From contig CAOKMR010000009.1 of the NCBI GenBank assembly GCA_948469815.1, positions 1-49,222 on the forward strand: a stretch of 49,222 bases of DNA, read 5' to 3'. A model generated the notes under the pieces. The model ran no database searches, was not told the DNA's origin, and worked only from the letters and a program-made list of their open reading frames with translations. Source of the stretch: an uncultured Clostridiaceae bacterium. GTDB lineage: Bacteria; Bacillota; Clostridia; TANB77; CAG-508. Positions 42,019 to 48,883 of this stretch are shown here, one piece after another. Position numbers and translations under genes: made by a program. Numbering within the stretch: position 1 is the first letter of the stretch; every line of letters begins with the position of its first letter.

Positions 42019-42287
42019 TGAAATATAAAGTTATATTTTCCGAAAAAGCCAAGAAACAATTAAAAAAATTAGATAAACATATTTCATCGCTAATAATTGG
42101 GTGGTTAGAAAAAAACATTGAAGGATGTGAAAATCCAAGAATACACGGAAAAGGTTTAGTAGAAAACAAATCTGGACAATGGAGATATAGAATTGGAGAC
42201 TATAGAGTAATATGTAAAATACAAGATGAAGAAGTTATAATTTTAGTATTAGAAATTGGACATAGAAGAGATGTATATAGCAAATAA
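42018..42287 (+). CDS. RelE/ParE-family toxin
   Basis: The 89-residue basic protein matches the RelE fold: KYKVIFSEKAKKQLKKLDKH, IIGWLEKNIEG, NKSGQWRYRIGDYRVICKIQDEEVIILVLEIGHRRDVY. The GxWRYRxGDYRVI segment and the C-terminal GHRRDVY with basic residues match RelE-type mRNA interferases, which cleave mRNA in the ribosomal A site; ParE-like gyrase poisons share the fold. The sequence favours RelE. It is coupled to the antitoxin by one-base overlap. Both frames are intact, so the system looks functional. Confidence 0.9.
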   Translation: MKYKVIFSEKAKKQLKKLDKHISSLIIGWLEKNIEGCENPRIHGKGLVENKSGQWRYRIGDYRVICKIQDEEVIILVLEIGHRRDVYSK

Positions 42288-42309
42288 AAAAGAAAGGACT
42301 TAAACCAAA

Positions 42310-43194
42310 ATGTCAACAGAACTAGAAAATTGTAATACATGTCCACATAAATGTAATATTAATAGAAAAGAAAAAGTAGGAAGATGTAAGGGGACTGATA
42401 AAATCAAAATTGCATTATATTCATTACATAAATTTGAAGAACCATGTATTAGTGGAGAAAACGGCTCAGGAACAGTATTTTTTTCTAACTGTAATTTAAA
42501 CTGTATATTTTGCCAAAACTATGAAATAAGCCAAAAAGGAAGAGGCAAAGAAATAACAATAGAAGAATTAGCAAATATATTTATAAAACAACAAGAGAAT
42601 GGAGCAAATAATATAAACCTAGTATCACCTACAATCTATGCTTATCAAATAATAGAGGCAATAAAAATTGCAAAGGAAAATGGATTAAATATACCAATAA
42701 TATATAACTCAAATGGATATGAAAACATAGAAACCATAAAAAGATTAGAAGGATATATAGATATATACTTACCAGATTTAAAATATTATTATAATGAACT
42801 AGGAGAAAAATACTCAAAAGTAAAAAATTATTTTGAAATAGCAACAAAAGCTATAAAGGAAATGTATAAACAAGTTGGAAGTCCAAGTATAGATGAAAAA
42901 GGAATTATAAAAAAAGGAGTTATAATAAGGCATTTAGTACTACCAAATCATATAGAAAACTCAAAAAGGGTTTTAAAATGGATAAAAACTAATTTAGGAA
43001 ATAAAGTTTATGTAAGTATAATGGCACAATACTTTCCAACATATAAAGCAATGCAAAGCGACTTAAACAGAAAATTAACAAAAGAAGAATATAAGGAGAT
43101 AGAAAATTATTTATATAAATTAGACTTAGAAAATGGATATATTCAAGAATTAGGAGAACATGAAGAAGAATATGTTCCAAATTGGGAGTTCTAA
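42310..43194 (+). CDS. Radical SAM protein (PflA/AmrS-like)
   Basis: The 294-residue protein has an N-terminal Cys set (CNTCPHKCNINRKEKVGRC), then the radical SAM motif in SNCNLNCIFCQNYEIS (CX3CX2C, about residues 61-68). Other landmarks are NLVSPTIYAYQIIEAI, YNSNGYENIETIKRLEGYIDIYLPDLKYY and SIMAQYFPTYKA. This pattern belongs to the PflA-like/AmrS group, whose biochemical roles are mostly undefined. AAAGAAAGGAC precedes ATG 42310. A perfect terminator follows. It is upstream of spoIIIAA but a mobile-type repeat separates them. Confidence 0.85.
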   Translation: MSTELENCNTCPHKCNINRKEKVGRCKGTDKIKIALYSLHKFEEPCISGENGSGTVFFSNCNLNCIFCQNYEISQKGRGKEITIEELANIFIKQQENGANNINLVSPTIYAYQIIEAIKIAKENGLNIPIIYNSNGYENIETIKRLEGYIDIYLPDLKYYYNELGEKYSKVKNYFEIATKAIKEMYKQVGSPSIDEKGIIKKGVIIRHLVLPNHIENSKRVLKWIKTNLGNKVYVSIMAQYFPTYKAMQSDLNRKLTKEEYKEIENYLYKLDLENGYIQELGEHEEEYVPNWEF

Positions 43195-43247
43195 AAATAA
43201 AAACCTAGCATATACATATTAATATGTATATGCTAGGTTTTTATTTT
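43195..43247 (+). terminator. Strong terminator of the radical SAM gene
   Basis: AAAAACCTAGCATATACAT pairs perfectly with ATGTATATGCTAGGTTTTT. Confidence 0.92.
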
Positions 43248-43254
43248 TAATTTT

Positions 43255-43385
43255 ATAAATTGGGGGTGTGGGGATGAATCGACTCTTTTGCCTTCTAAAA
43301 CCCTCCGTCAGCCTTCGGCTGCCACCTCCCTTATTTAAGGGAGCTGTCACGCAGTGACTGAGGGTTCTTGTACAAACACAAATTT
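43255..43385. mobile_element. End-bounded repeat carrying a CCCTC(C/A)GTCA-type insert, abutting spoIIIAA
   Basis: The ends ATAAATTGGGGGTGTGGGGA and GTACAAACACAAATTTA match those of 3205-3507 and 15371-15665. Here the cargo is different: 43300-43365 has outer arms ACCCTC.GTCA and TGAC.GAGGGT and three inner hairpins (CAGCC/GGCTG, CTCCCTT/AAGGGAG, GTCAC/GTGAC). It ends two bases before the spoIIIAA ribosome binding site, so the operon promoter must be inside it or upstream. Confidence 0.75.
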
Positions 43386-43397
43386 AAAGGAGAAAAA

Positions 43398-44327
43398 ATG
43401 GAAATTTTACAATATTTCCCATTAAGGATAAGAGAAAAAATAAACAATAAAATAGGACAAGAATATCATGATTTAGAAGAAATAAGAATAAGAGTAAATT
43501 GTCCAATAATTTTAAAATTTAACAATAAAGAAGAAATAATTGAACATAAAGTTACAAATGAAGATACAAAAGAAATATTGCAATTTGTATGTGAAAACTC
43601 AGTCTATGCCTATCAAAATGAAATAAACCATGGATATATAACAATAAGAGGAGGTCATAGAGTAGGAATTACAGGAAATTGTGTTATAGAAAACGACAAA
43701 GTAATAAATATTTCACACATATATAGTTTAAATTTTAGAATATCAAAACAAAAAATTGGATCAGCTAATGAAGTCATTAAGCATATTATTGATATAGAAA
43801 ATAACAATATATTTACTACTTTAATAGTTTCACCTCCAGGAGCAGGGAAAACCACGATTTTAAGAGATTTAATAAGGCAACTTAGTACAGGTATTGAATA
43901 CATAAATTTTAAAGGTAAAACAATAGGAGTAGCAGACGAAAGAGGAGAAATAGCAGCAATGTATAAAGGAATTCCACAAAACGATGTAGGAATAAGGACA
44001 GATATTTTAGACAATGTCCCTAAATGGGTAGGAATGGAAATGTTAATAAGGTCTATGGCACCACAAATAATAGTTGCAGACGAGATAGGAAATATAGAAG
44101 ATGTAAATGCCATTAATTATGCTACATCATGTGGAGTAAAGGGAATCTTTACAGCACATGGAGAAACTCTAGAAGATATAAATATGAATTTATATTTAAG
44201 AAAAATAATAGAATTAAATATATTTGAAATAATAATTTTCCTTGATAAATCAAATAAAGGAAGAATAAAGAATATATATCATTTAGACAAATCAGAAAAA
44301 GATAGTTCTAAAAAGTACAAGCAATGA
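43398..44327 (+). CDS. spoIIIAA: Stage III sporulation protein AA (ATPase)
   Basis: SpoIIIAA is the ATPase of the SpoIIIA-SpoIIQ channel between mother cell and forespore. The 309-residue product has an N-terminal region (QYFPLRIREKINNKIGQEYHDLEEIRIRV), GYITIRGGHRVGITGNCV, Walker A VSPPGAGKTTILRDLIRQL (about residue 150) and VADERGEIAAMYKG. MLIRSMAPQIIVADEIGN contains Walker B, and GIFTAHGE follows. ATG 43398 has AAAGGAG 7 bases before it. It begins the complete AA-AH operon. Confidence 0.96.
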   Translation: MEILQYFPLRIREKINNKIGQEYHDLEEIRIRVNCPIILKFNNKEEIIEHKVTNEDTKEILQFVCENSVYAYQNEINHGYITIRGGHRVGITGNCVIENDKVINISHIYSLNFRISKQKIGSANEVIKHIIDIENNNIFTTLIVSPPGAGKTTILRDLIRQLSTGIEYINFKGKTIGVADERGEIAAMYKGIPQNDVGIRTDILDNVPKWVGMEMLIRSMAPQIIVADEIGNIEDVNAINYATSCGVKGIFTAHGETLEDINMNLYLRKIIELNIFEIIIFLDKSNKGRIKNIYHLDKSEKDSSKKYKQ

Positions 44328-44357
44328 ATATATATATTTAGAAAGGGGAAATTGAGT

Positions 44358-44868
44358 ATGTTATTTATAAAAGGTATTATATTATGCTCAATATTTGGTG
44401 GCTCCACATTAGTAGGAATAATAATATCTAATAAATATAAAAATAGAACTATACAATTATGTGAAATGAAAAAAGCACTCAATTTTTTTGAGGCGAAGAT
44501 AGAATATACATATGAGCCAATAGCAGACATCTTTATAGAAATTTCCAATAACATAAAAAGAGAAATTGGAAGCATTTTTAAAATAGCAGCAGTAAAAATG
44601 AAGGAAACATCTGCAAAAGAAGCATGGGAACACTCTGTAGATATATCACAAACAAATTTGCTTAAAGAAGATATAGACATAATAAAAGACTTTCGGAAAA
44701 ATATTAGGACAAACTAATTTACAAGGACAACTTGGTAAAATAAGATTAACACAGGAATTTTTAGAAACACAAATACAACAAGCACAAGCAGAAGAGAATA
44801 AAAACAAAAAATTGTACAAGACTCTAGGAATGCTTACTGGTGTTGGACTAGTAATAATTTTAATATAA
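44358..44868 (+). CDS. spoIIIAB: Stage III sporulation protein AB, split by a +1 frameshift at a CGG codon
   Basis: SpoIIIAB is a membrane component of the SpoIIIA complex. From ATG 44358 the frame reads MLFIKGIILCSIFGGSTLVG and continues to DIDIIKDF, then CGG (44694-44696) and a stop 7 codons later. Skipping the C at 44694 gives GKILGQTNLQGQLGKIRLTQ, EFLETQIQQAQAEEN and the C-terminal membrane segment YKTLGMLTGVGLVIILI, ending at 44868. The 169 residues match the family length, and the second part carries its typical (F/L)GKxLG and QL.KIRL motifs and C-terminal helix. AAGGGGAAATTGAGT precedes the start. Confidence 0.9.
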
Positions 44869-44882
44869 CAATTCTTTTCCAA
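44843..44882. repeat. Pre-RBS hairpin element, family D copy 4 (spoIIIAB/AC junction)
   Basis: TTGG and CCAA enclose AATAATTTTAATATAACAATTCTTTT. It overlaps the last codons of spoIIIAB. Confidence 0.5.
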
Positions 44883-44926
44883 TATAGTTTTTATAAAGTA
44901 ATGAAATAAAAATGGAGGATATTCAC

Positions 44927-45121
44927 ATGGATATTAATTTATTGTTTAAAATTGCTGCAATAGGAATTTTAGTTGCTGTATTACATCAGGTACTTGTAAG
45001 AGCAGGTAGAGAAGATCAAGCAATGATGACCACTTTGGCAGGACTAGTTATAGTATTAAGTCTAGTAATCAAAGAAATCAGCACATTGTTTGATACGGTT
45101 AGAACATTATTCAATCTATAA
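44927..45121 (+). CDS. spoIIIAC: Stage III sporulation protein AC
   Basis: SpoIIIAC is a small membrane protein of the SpoIIIA channel. The 64-residue product has two membrane helices (NLLFKIAAIGILVAVLHQVLV and MMTTLAGLVIVLSLVIKEI) joined by RAGREDQA, the family signature. ATG 44927 is chosen because GGAGG precedes it; the ATG at 44912 includes that site. It resembles SpoIIIAD in topology. Confidence 0.93.
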   Translation: MDINLLFKIAAIGILVAVLHQVLVRAGREDQAMMTTLAGLVIVLSLVIKEISTLFDTVRTLFNL

Positions 45122-45165
45122 TTGATTGAATAATAATTATTATTCAAAGAAATTGCCTGAGTAAT

Positions 45166-45188
45166 GTAGGGGCGATTATCAATCGCCC
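45166..45188. repeat. GTAG-headed REP-like hairpin between spoIIIAC and spoIIIAD
   Basis: GTAG, then GGGCGATTA-T-CAATCGCCC-type arms. The 3' flank CGTCCTTCATAGGAAAT resembles that of the unit at 17944. It is inside the operon and not followed by a T tract. Confidence 0.8.
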
Positions 45189-45242
45189 GTCCTTCATAGG
45201 AAATACTAAATTGTTTTATCAAAAAAGGAATGATATATAGAT

Positions 45243-45629
45243 ATGGATATTATTAAAATTATTGGAATTGGCTTAATTGCAGTAATAATAGTTATTATTC
45301 TAAAGCAATATAAACCAGAATTCACAATATATGTATCAATTTGTGCTGGGATTATTATTTTAGGACTTGTTATGACAAGACTAAGTGGAATAATACAGTT
45401 ATTAACAGAATTGTCAAACAAAGTTAGTGATACAAATGGATTTTTAACAGTTCTGATAAAAATTACAGGTATTGCATTCCTAACAGAGTTTGCAGTGAGT
45501 ATATGTAAAGACTCAGGAGAAAGTGCTATTGCATCAAAAGTAGATTTAGGAGGAAAAGTAATAATAATATCAATGTCAATACCTATAATATCAGCATTGC
45601 TAGAAACTATTGTACATGTTTTACCCTAA
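45243..45629 (+). CDS. spoIIIAD: Stage III sporulation protein AD
   Basis: The 128-residue membrane protein has four hydrophobic segments, MDIIKIIGIGLIAVIIVIILKQYKPEF at the start and LIKITGIAFLTEFAVSICKDSGESAIASKVDLGGKVIIISMSIPIISALLETI at the end, the typical SpoIIIAD pattern. AAAAGGAATGATAT precedes ATG 45243. It sits in its normal place between AC and AE. Confidence 0.95.
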   Translation: MDIIKIIGIGLIAVIIVIILKQYKPEFTIYVSICAGIIILGLVMTRLSGIIQLLTELSNKVSDTNGFLTVLIKITGIAFLTEFAVSICKDSGESAIASKVDLGGKVIIISMSIPIISALLETIVHVLP

Positions 45630-45637
45630 AGAAGAAA

Positions 45638-45672
45638 AATTGAAAAATAATTTTAACAATTTTTTTCAATTT
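45638..45672. repeat. Pre-RBS hairpin element, family D copy 5 (spoIIIAD/AE junction)
   Basis: AAATTGAAAAA and TTTTTTCAATTT enclose TAATTTTAACAATT. The stem sequence differs from other copies but still pairs. Confidence 0.75.
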
Positions 45673-45704
45673 AATTAGTCCTTTGAAAAGGAATGAGAGT
45701 AGAA

Positions 45705-46835
45705 ATGAAGTTAAAAAGAATTTTACTGATAATGGTAATATTAGTATTTGCGATACCAACTACAACTTTAGCAAGTGAAGAAATAATACAATCAGCAGAA
45801 GAGATGTTAGACATATCATCATTTATAACAGAAGCACAAAAATACACAGACAATGTATTTAAAGACATAGATTTTTCGGAGGTATTAAGTTCTGCAGTTA
45901 CAGGAGATATAGATGAAGCAAGTATTGCAAAGAAAATAGTAAATCTTTTAGGAATAGAAATAAAAAATCAGATTATAATGATTGCTAGCATAATAATTAT
46001 TATAGTTGTACATAGCATATTAAAAAGTGTAAGTGATGGATTAGAGAATGGCGGAATAAGCCAAATTACATATTTTGTTCAGTATATATTAATTGTAACA
46101 TTAATAATGACTAATTTTGCAGGAATAATATCTAGCATAAAAGATACAATACAAAACTTAGTTGGATTTTCCTATTCATTAATTCCACTATTACTAACAT
46201 TAATGATGATAACTGGAAATCTAGTAACAGCAAGCACAGTACAAACTATTCTACTAGTAATGATAACATTTATAGGAAAATTTATTTCAGCCTTTTTACT
46301 ACCTATGGTACTAATTGGAACATCACTAGGAATAATATCAAAAATATCTGACAAAGTCCAAATAGATAAAATAGCAAAAACTTTTAAATCTAGTGTAGTG
46401 TGGATATTAGGAATAGTGTTAACAGTATTTACAAGTGTACTATCATTAGAAAGCAGTTTAACAGGACATGTTGATAAAATCACTACAAAAACTACAAAAG
46501 CAGTAGTATCAAATGCAATTCCAGTAGTAGGTAAAATTTTAAGTGATACAACAGAAATGGTATTAGGAAGCGGAATAGTATTAAAAAATGCAGTTGGAAT
46601 AATTGGTGTAATTGTAATAATAGGAATATGTGCAATGCCAATAATTAGACTAGCAGTACTTACTGTCCTTTATCATATTTTATCAGCAGTATGTCAACCA
46701 ATAGCAGATAAAAAAATAATAGATATTATAGAACAGATGAGAGATACATTTAAAGTATTATTAGCAATGGTATGCTCAATATCTGTAATGTTAATAATAG
46801 GAGTAACAATAGTAATAAAAGTTTCAAACATATAA
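45705..46835 (+). CDS. spoIIIAE: Stage III sporulation protein AE
   Basis: SpoIIIAE is the large multi-span membrane component of the SpoIIIA complex. The 376-residue product has a signal-like first helix (LKRILLIMVILVFAIPTTTLA), a short external region and several helices containing IIIVVHSILKSVSDGLENGGIS, LVGFSYSLIPLLLTLMMITGN, LGIVLTVFTSVLSLESSLTGHVDKITTKTTKAVVSNAIPVVGKILSDTTE and the terminal IEQMRDTFKVLLAMVCSISVM. ATG 45705 is preferred over ATG 45693, which abuts AAAAGGA. Confidence 0.95.
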   Translation: MKLKRILLIMVILVFAIPTTTLASEEIIQSAEEMLDISSFITEAQKYTDNVFKDIDFSEVLSSAVTGDIDEASIAKKIVNLLGIEIKNQIIMIASIIIIIVVHSILKSVSDGLENGGISQITYFVQYILIVTLIMTNFAGIISSIKDTIQNLVGFSYSLIPLLLTLMMITGNLVTASTVQTILLVMITFIGKFISAFLLPMVLIGTSLGIISKISDKVQIDKIAKTFKSSVVWILGIVLTVFTSVLSLESSLTGHVDKITTKTTKAVVSNAIPVVGKILSDTTEMVLGSGIVLKNAVGIIGVIVIIGICAMPIIRLAVLTVLYHILSAVCQPIADKKIIDIIEQMRDTFKVLLAMVCSISVMLIIGVTIVIKVSNI

Positions 46836-46852
46836 AAGAAGGGGGAAATATA

Positions 46853-47464
46853 ATGATTACATATATTAGTTCATGGGCACGACAAGTAATAGTAAGTGTC
46901 GTAGTTGCAATTATATTAGAAATGATATTATCTCCTAATAGTAAAAGCACAAAATACATAAAAACAGTAATAGGAATATATGTTGTATATACAATTATTG
47001 CTCCAGGATTAAAACTTATAGGAGGAAAAAATTTAGACTTTGCAAATATAGACTATGAAAATTATCTAACAAGTAGTGAAATATATCAAAACTTAGAAAG
47101 TAATGTATCAAAAATTGAGACTGATAGTTTTGAAGAAACATATAAACTAAATTTAAAACAAGATATGGAAAATAAATTAAGAGAAAAAGGTTATATTATA
47201 AGCAATATAAAATTAGAAGTTAATTTAGAAGAAAATAATGAACAATATGGAAGAATCAAAAATATAGAACTTAATATATCAAGAAAGGCAAATGAAGATA
47301 ACAATGAAAATGAAAAAAGTGAAATAGGAGTAGATAAAATAAAAATCGGAGAACAAACTAATTCAACAATAAAAAAAGAATTAACAGAAGAAGAGGAGCG
47401 TGAGATAAAAATGTTTATAAGTGAAGAATATGGTATAAACAACAAGCAAATTTCAATAAGATGA
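46853..47464 (+). CDS. spoIIIAF: Stage III sporulation protein AF
   Basis: The 203-residue protein starts with two membrane helices (ITYISSWARQVIVSVVVAIILEMILSPN, YIKTVIGIYVVYTIIAPGL). A soluble domain follows that ends EEREIKMFISEEYGINNKQI, the family's C-terminal pattern. AGAAGGGGGAAAT precedes ATG 46853, 17 bases after spoIIIAE. The acidic Asn/Glu-rich middle is variable. Confidence 0.9.
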   Translation: MITYISSWARQVIVSVVVAIILEMILSPNSKSTKYIKTVIGIYVVYTIIAPGLKLIGGKNLDFANIDYENYLTSSEIYQNLESNVSKIETDSFEETYKLNLKQDMENKLREKGYIISNIKLEVNLEENNEQYGRIKNIELNISRKANEDNNENEKSEIGVDKIKIGEQTNSTIKKELTEEEEREIKMFISEEYGINNKQISIR

Positions 47465-47469
47465 TATAT

Positions 47470-47494
47470 GAAAATAATTTTAACAATTCTTTTC
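47470..47494. repeat. Pre-RBS hairpin element, family D copy 6 (spoIIIAF/AG junction)
   Basis: GAAAA and TTTTC enclose TAATTTTAACAATTC; an adjacent CCAACA/TGTTGG hairpin follows, then AAAGAAAGGAATGG. Confidence 0.65.
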
Positions 47495-47533
47495 CAACAA
47501 ATGTTGGTATAAAAGAAAGGAATGGTATGAAAT

Positions 47534-48133
47534 ATGTTAAAAGAAAAAATGCAAATGATAAAATCCAAATATCAAGGAAAAACAGATAAAAAGAAGATAG
47601 AAAGTCTAGTTGTATTTATAATAATACTAATAGTAACATTAATTGCAATAAATACAATCTGGAAAGATGATGCAAAAACAAAAGATGACAAATCAGAAGA
47701 AAGTTCAGGCTATAAAATATTAGCAGATAATACAGACGATAAGAAAAAAGTAACAGTAGATGAATTGGAAACAAAATTAGAAGAAATATTATCAAAAATG
47801 GAAGGAGTAGGAAAAGTAAATGTAATGCTTACATATTCAAAAGGAAGCGAAATAGTACCAATGCAAAATGAAAACTCAAAAGTATCAACAACACAAGAAA
47901 CAGACTCAGAGGGGGGCACTAGAGTTATAGAAGAAAAAGATACATCAAAAGAAATTGTATATTCAGATGGTTCAAAAATAGAAACACAAACAGTAATAAA
48001 TCCAATAGTAAAAGGAGCAATAGTAATTGCAGAAGGTGCTTCAAATGCAACTGTAAAAAGCAATATAATATCAGCAGTAGAAGCGATTACAGGACTCGCT
48101 ACATACAAAGTTCAAGTCTTTGAAATGAACTGA
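47534..48133 (+). CDS. spoIIIAG: Stage III sporulation protein AG
   Basis: SpoIIIAG forms a large ring in the intermembrane space of the channel. The 199-residue product has one N-terminal membrane helix (VVFIIILIVTLIAINTIW) and an external EscJ/YscJ-like domain with LEEILSKMEGVGKVNVMLTY. A beta-rich insert with EIVYSDGSKIETQTVINP follows, then the ring-building motif PIVKGAIVIAEGASNATVKSNIISAVEAITG. AAAGGAATGGT precedes ATG 47534. It is somewhat shorter than B. subtilis SpoIIIAG. Confidence 0.95.
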   Translation: MLKEKMQMIKSKYQGKTDKKKIESLVVFIIILIVTLIAINTIWKDDAKTKDDKSEESSGYKILADNTDDKKKVTVDELETKLEEILSKMEGVGKVNVMLTYSKGSEIVPMQNENSKVSTTQETDSEGGTRVIEEKDTSKEIVYSDGSKIETQTVINPIVKGAIVIAEGASNATVKSNIISAVEAITGLATYKVQVFEMN

Positions 48134-48134
48134 T

Positions 48135-48163
48135 AATTGCAAAATAACAATTCTTTTGCAATT
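48135..48163. repeat. Pre-RBS hairpin element, family D copy 7 (spoIIIAG/AH junction)
   Basis: AATTGCAAAA and TTTTGCAATT are a perfect 10-bp inverted repeat around TAACAATTC. It is the clearest copy. Confidence 0.8.
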
Positions 48164-48220
48164 AAAATATGTGTAATATACACATTTAAAATAAAAATAT
48201 ACAATAGGAGGAATAAATTT

Positions 48221-48847
48221 ATGAAAATCATTAAAAAAAATGAATTAACCATATTGGTAATAGCATTAATGTTAGTAACAGCAGGATACTTAGACTATAT
48301 AGGAAAAAATAAAACAGAGGAAGTAAGTTCAGAAATTACAAATCAAGAAGAGGTAGCTTCAAATCCGAACACAGAAGAACAACAAGAAGAAATAGCAAAA
48401 CTAGGAGATGCAAAATTAGTAAGTGATAATCAAGAACAAACTCAAGAAGTATTTAGTGAAGAAGAGAAAAAAGAAGAAGAAAAGAAAGAAACAAAAGAAG
48501 ACGATGGATATTTTGTATCAGCAAAATTAGACAGAACAAATATGTATTCACAAGTAATAGAAAACTATCAAAAAATAATAGAAAATCCAAATGTATCAGA
48601 AGAACAAAAAGCAATAACTACACAAGAAATTGCAAGAGTAAATAAAGAACAAAATTCAGTGATGATATCAGAAAACTTATTATTAGCAAAAGGATTTGAT
48701 AAATGTATAATATTTATAAATGATAAAAGTATAAGTGTAATCATTGGAAAACAAGATTTATCACAAGAAGAAATTGCACAAATCCAAAACATAATATCTA
48801 GAGAACTAGAAGCAAGTGCAGACAATATACATATTTCAGTGAAATAG
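48221..48847 (+). CDS. spoIIIAH: Stage III sporulation protein AH
   Basis: SpoIIIAH binds SpoIIQ across the intermembrane space and links the two membranes. The 208-residue product has an N-terminal helix (LTILVIALMLVTAGYLDYIG), a long Glu/Gln/Lys-rich linker (about residues 30-100) and a YscJ-like domain: FVSAKLDRTNMYSQVIENYQKIIENPNVSEEQKA, MISENLLLAKGFDKCIIFINDKSISVII and QIQNIISRELEASADNIHISV. ATG 48221 has TAGGAGG before it; earlier in-frame starts run through the hairpin. Confidence 0.95.
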   Translation: MKIIKKNELTILVIALMLVTAGYLDYIGKNKTEEVSSEITNQEEVASNPNTEEQQEEIAKLGDAKLVSDNQEQTQEVFSEEEKKEEEKKETKEDDGYFVSAKLDRTNMYSQVIENYQKIIENPNVSEEQKAITTQEIARVNKEQNSVMISENLLLAKGFDKCIIFINDKSISVIIGKQDLSQEEIAQIQNIISRELEASADNIHISVK

Positions 48848-48883
48848 ACATATGATACCTTTTGTTAGAAATTAGATAATATC

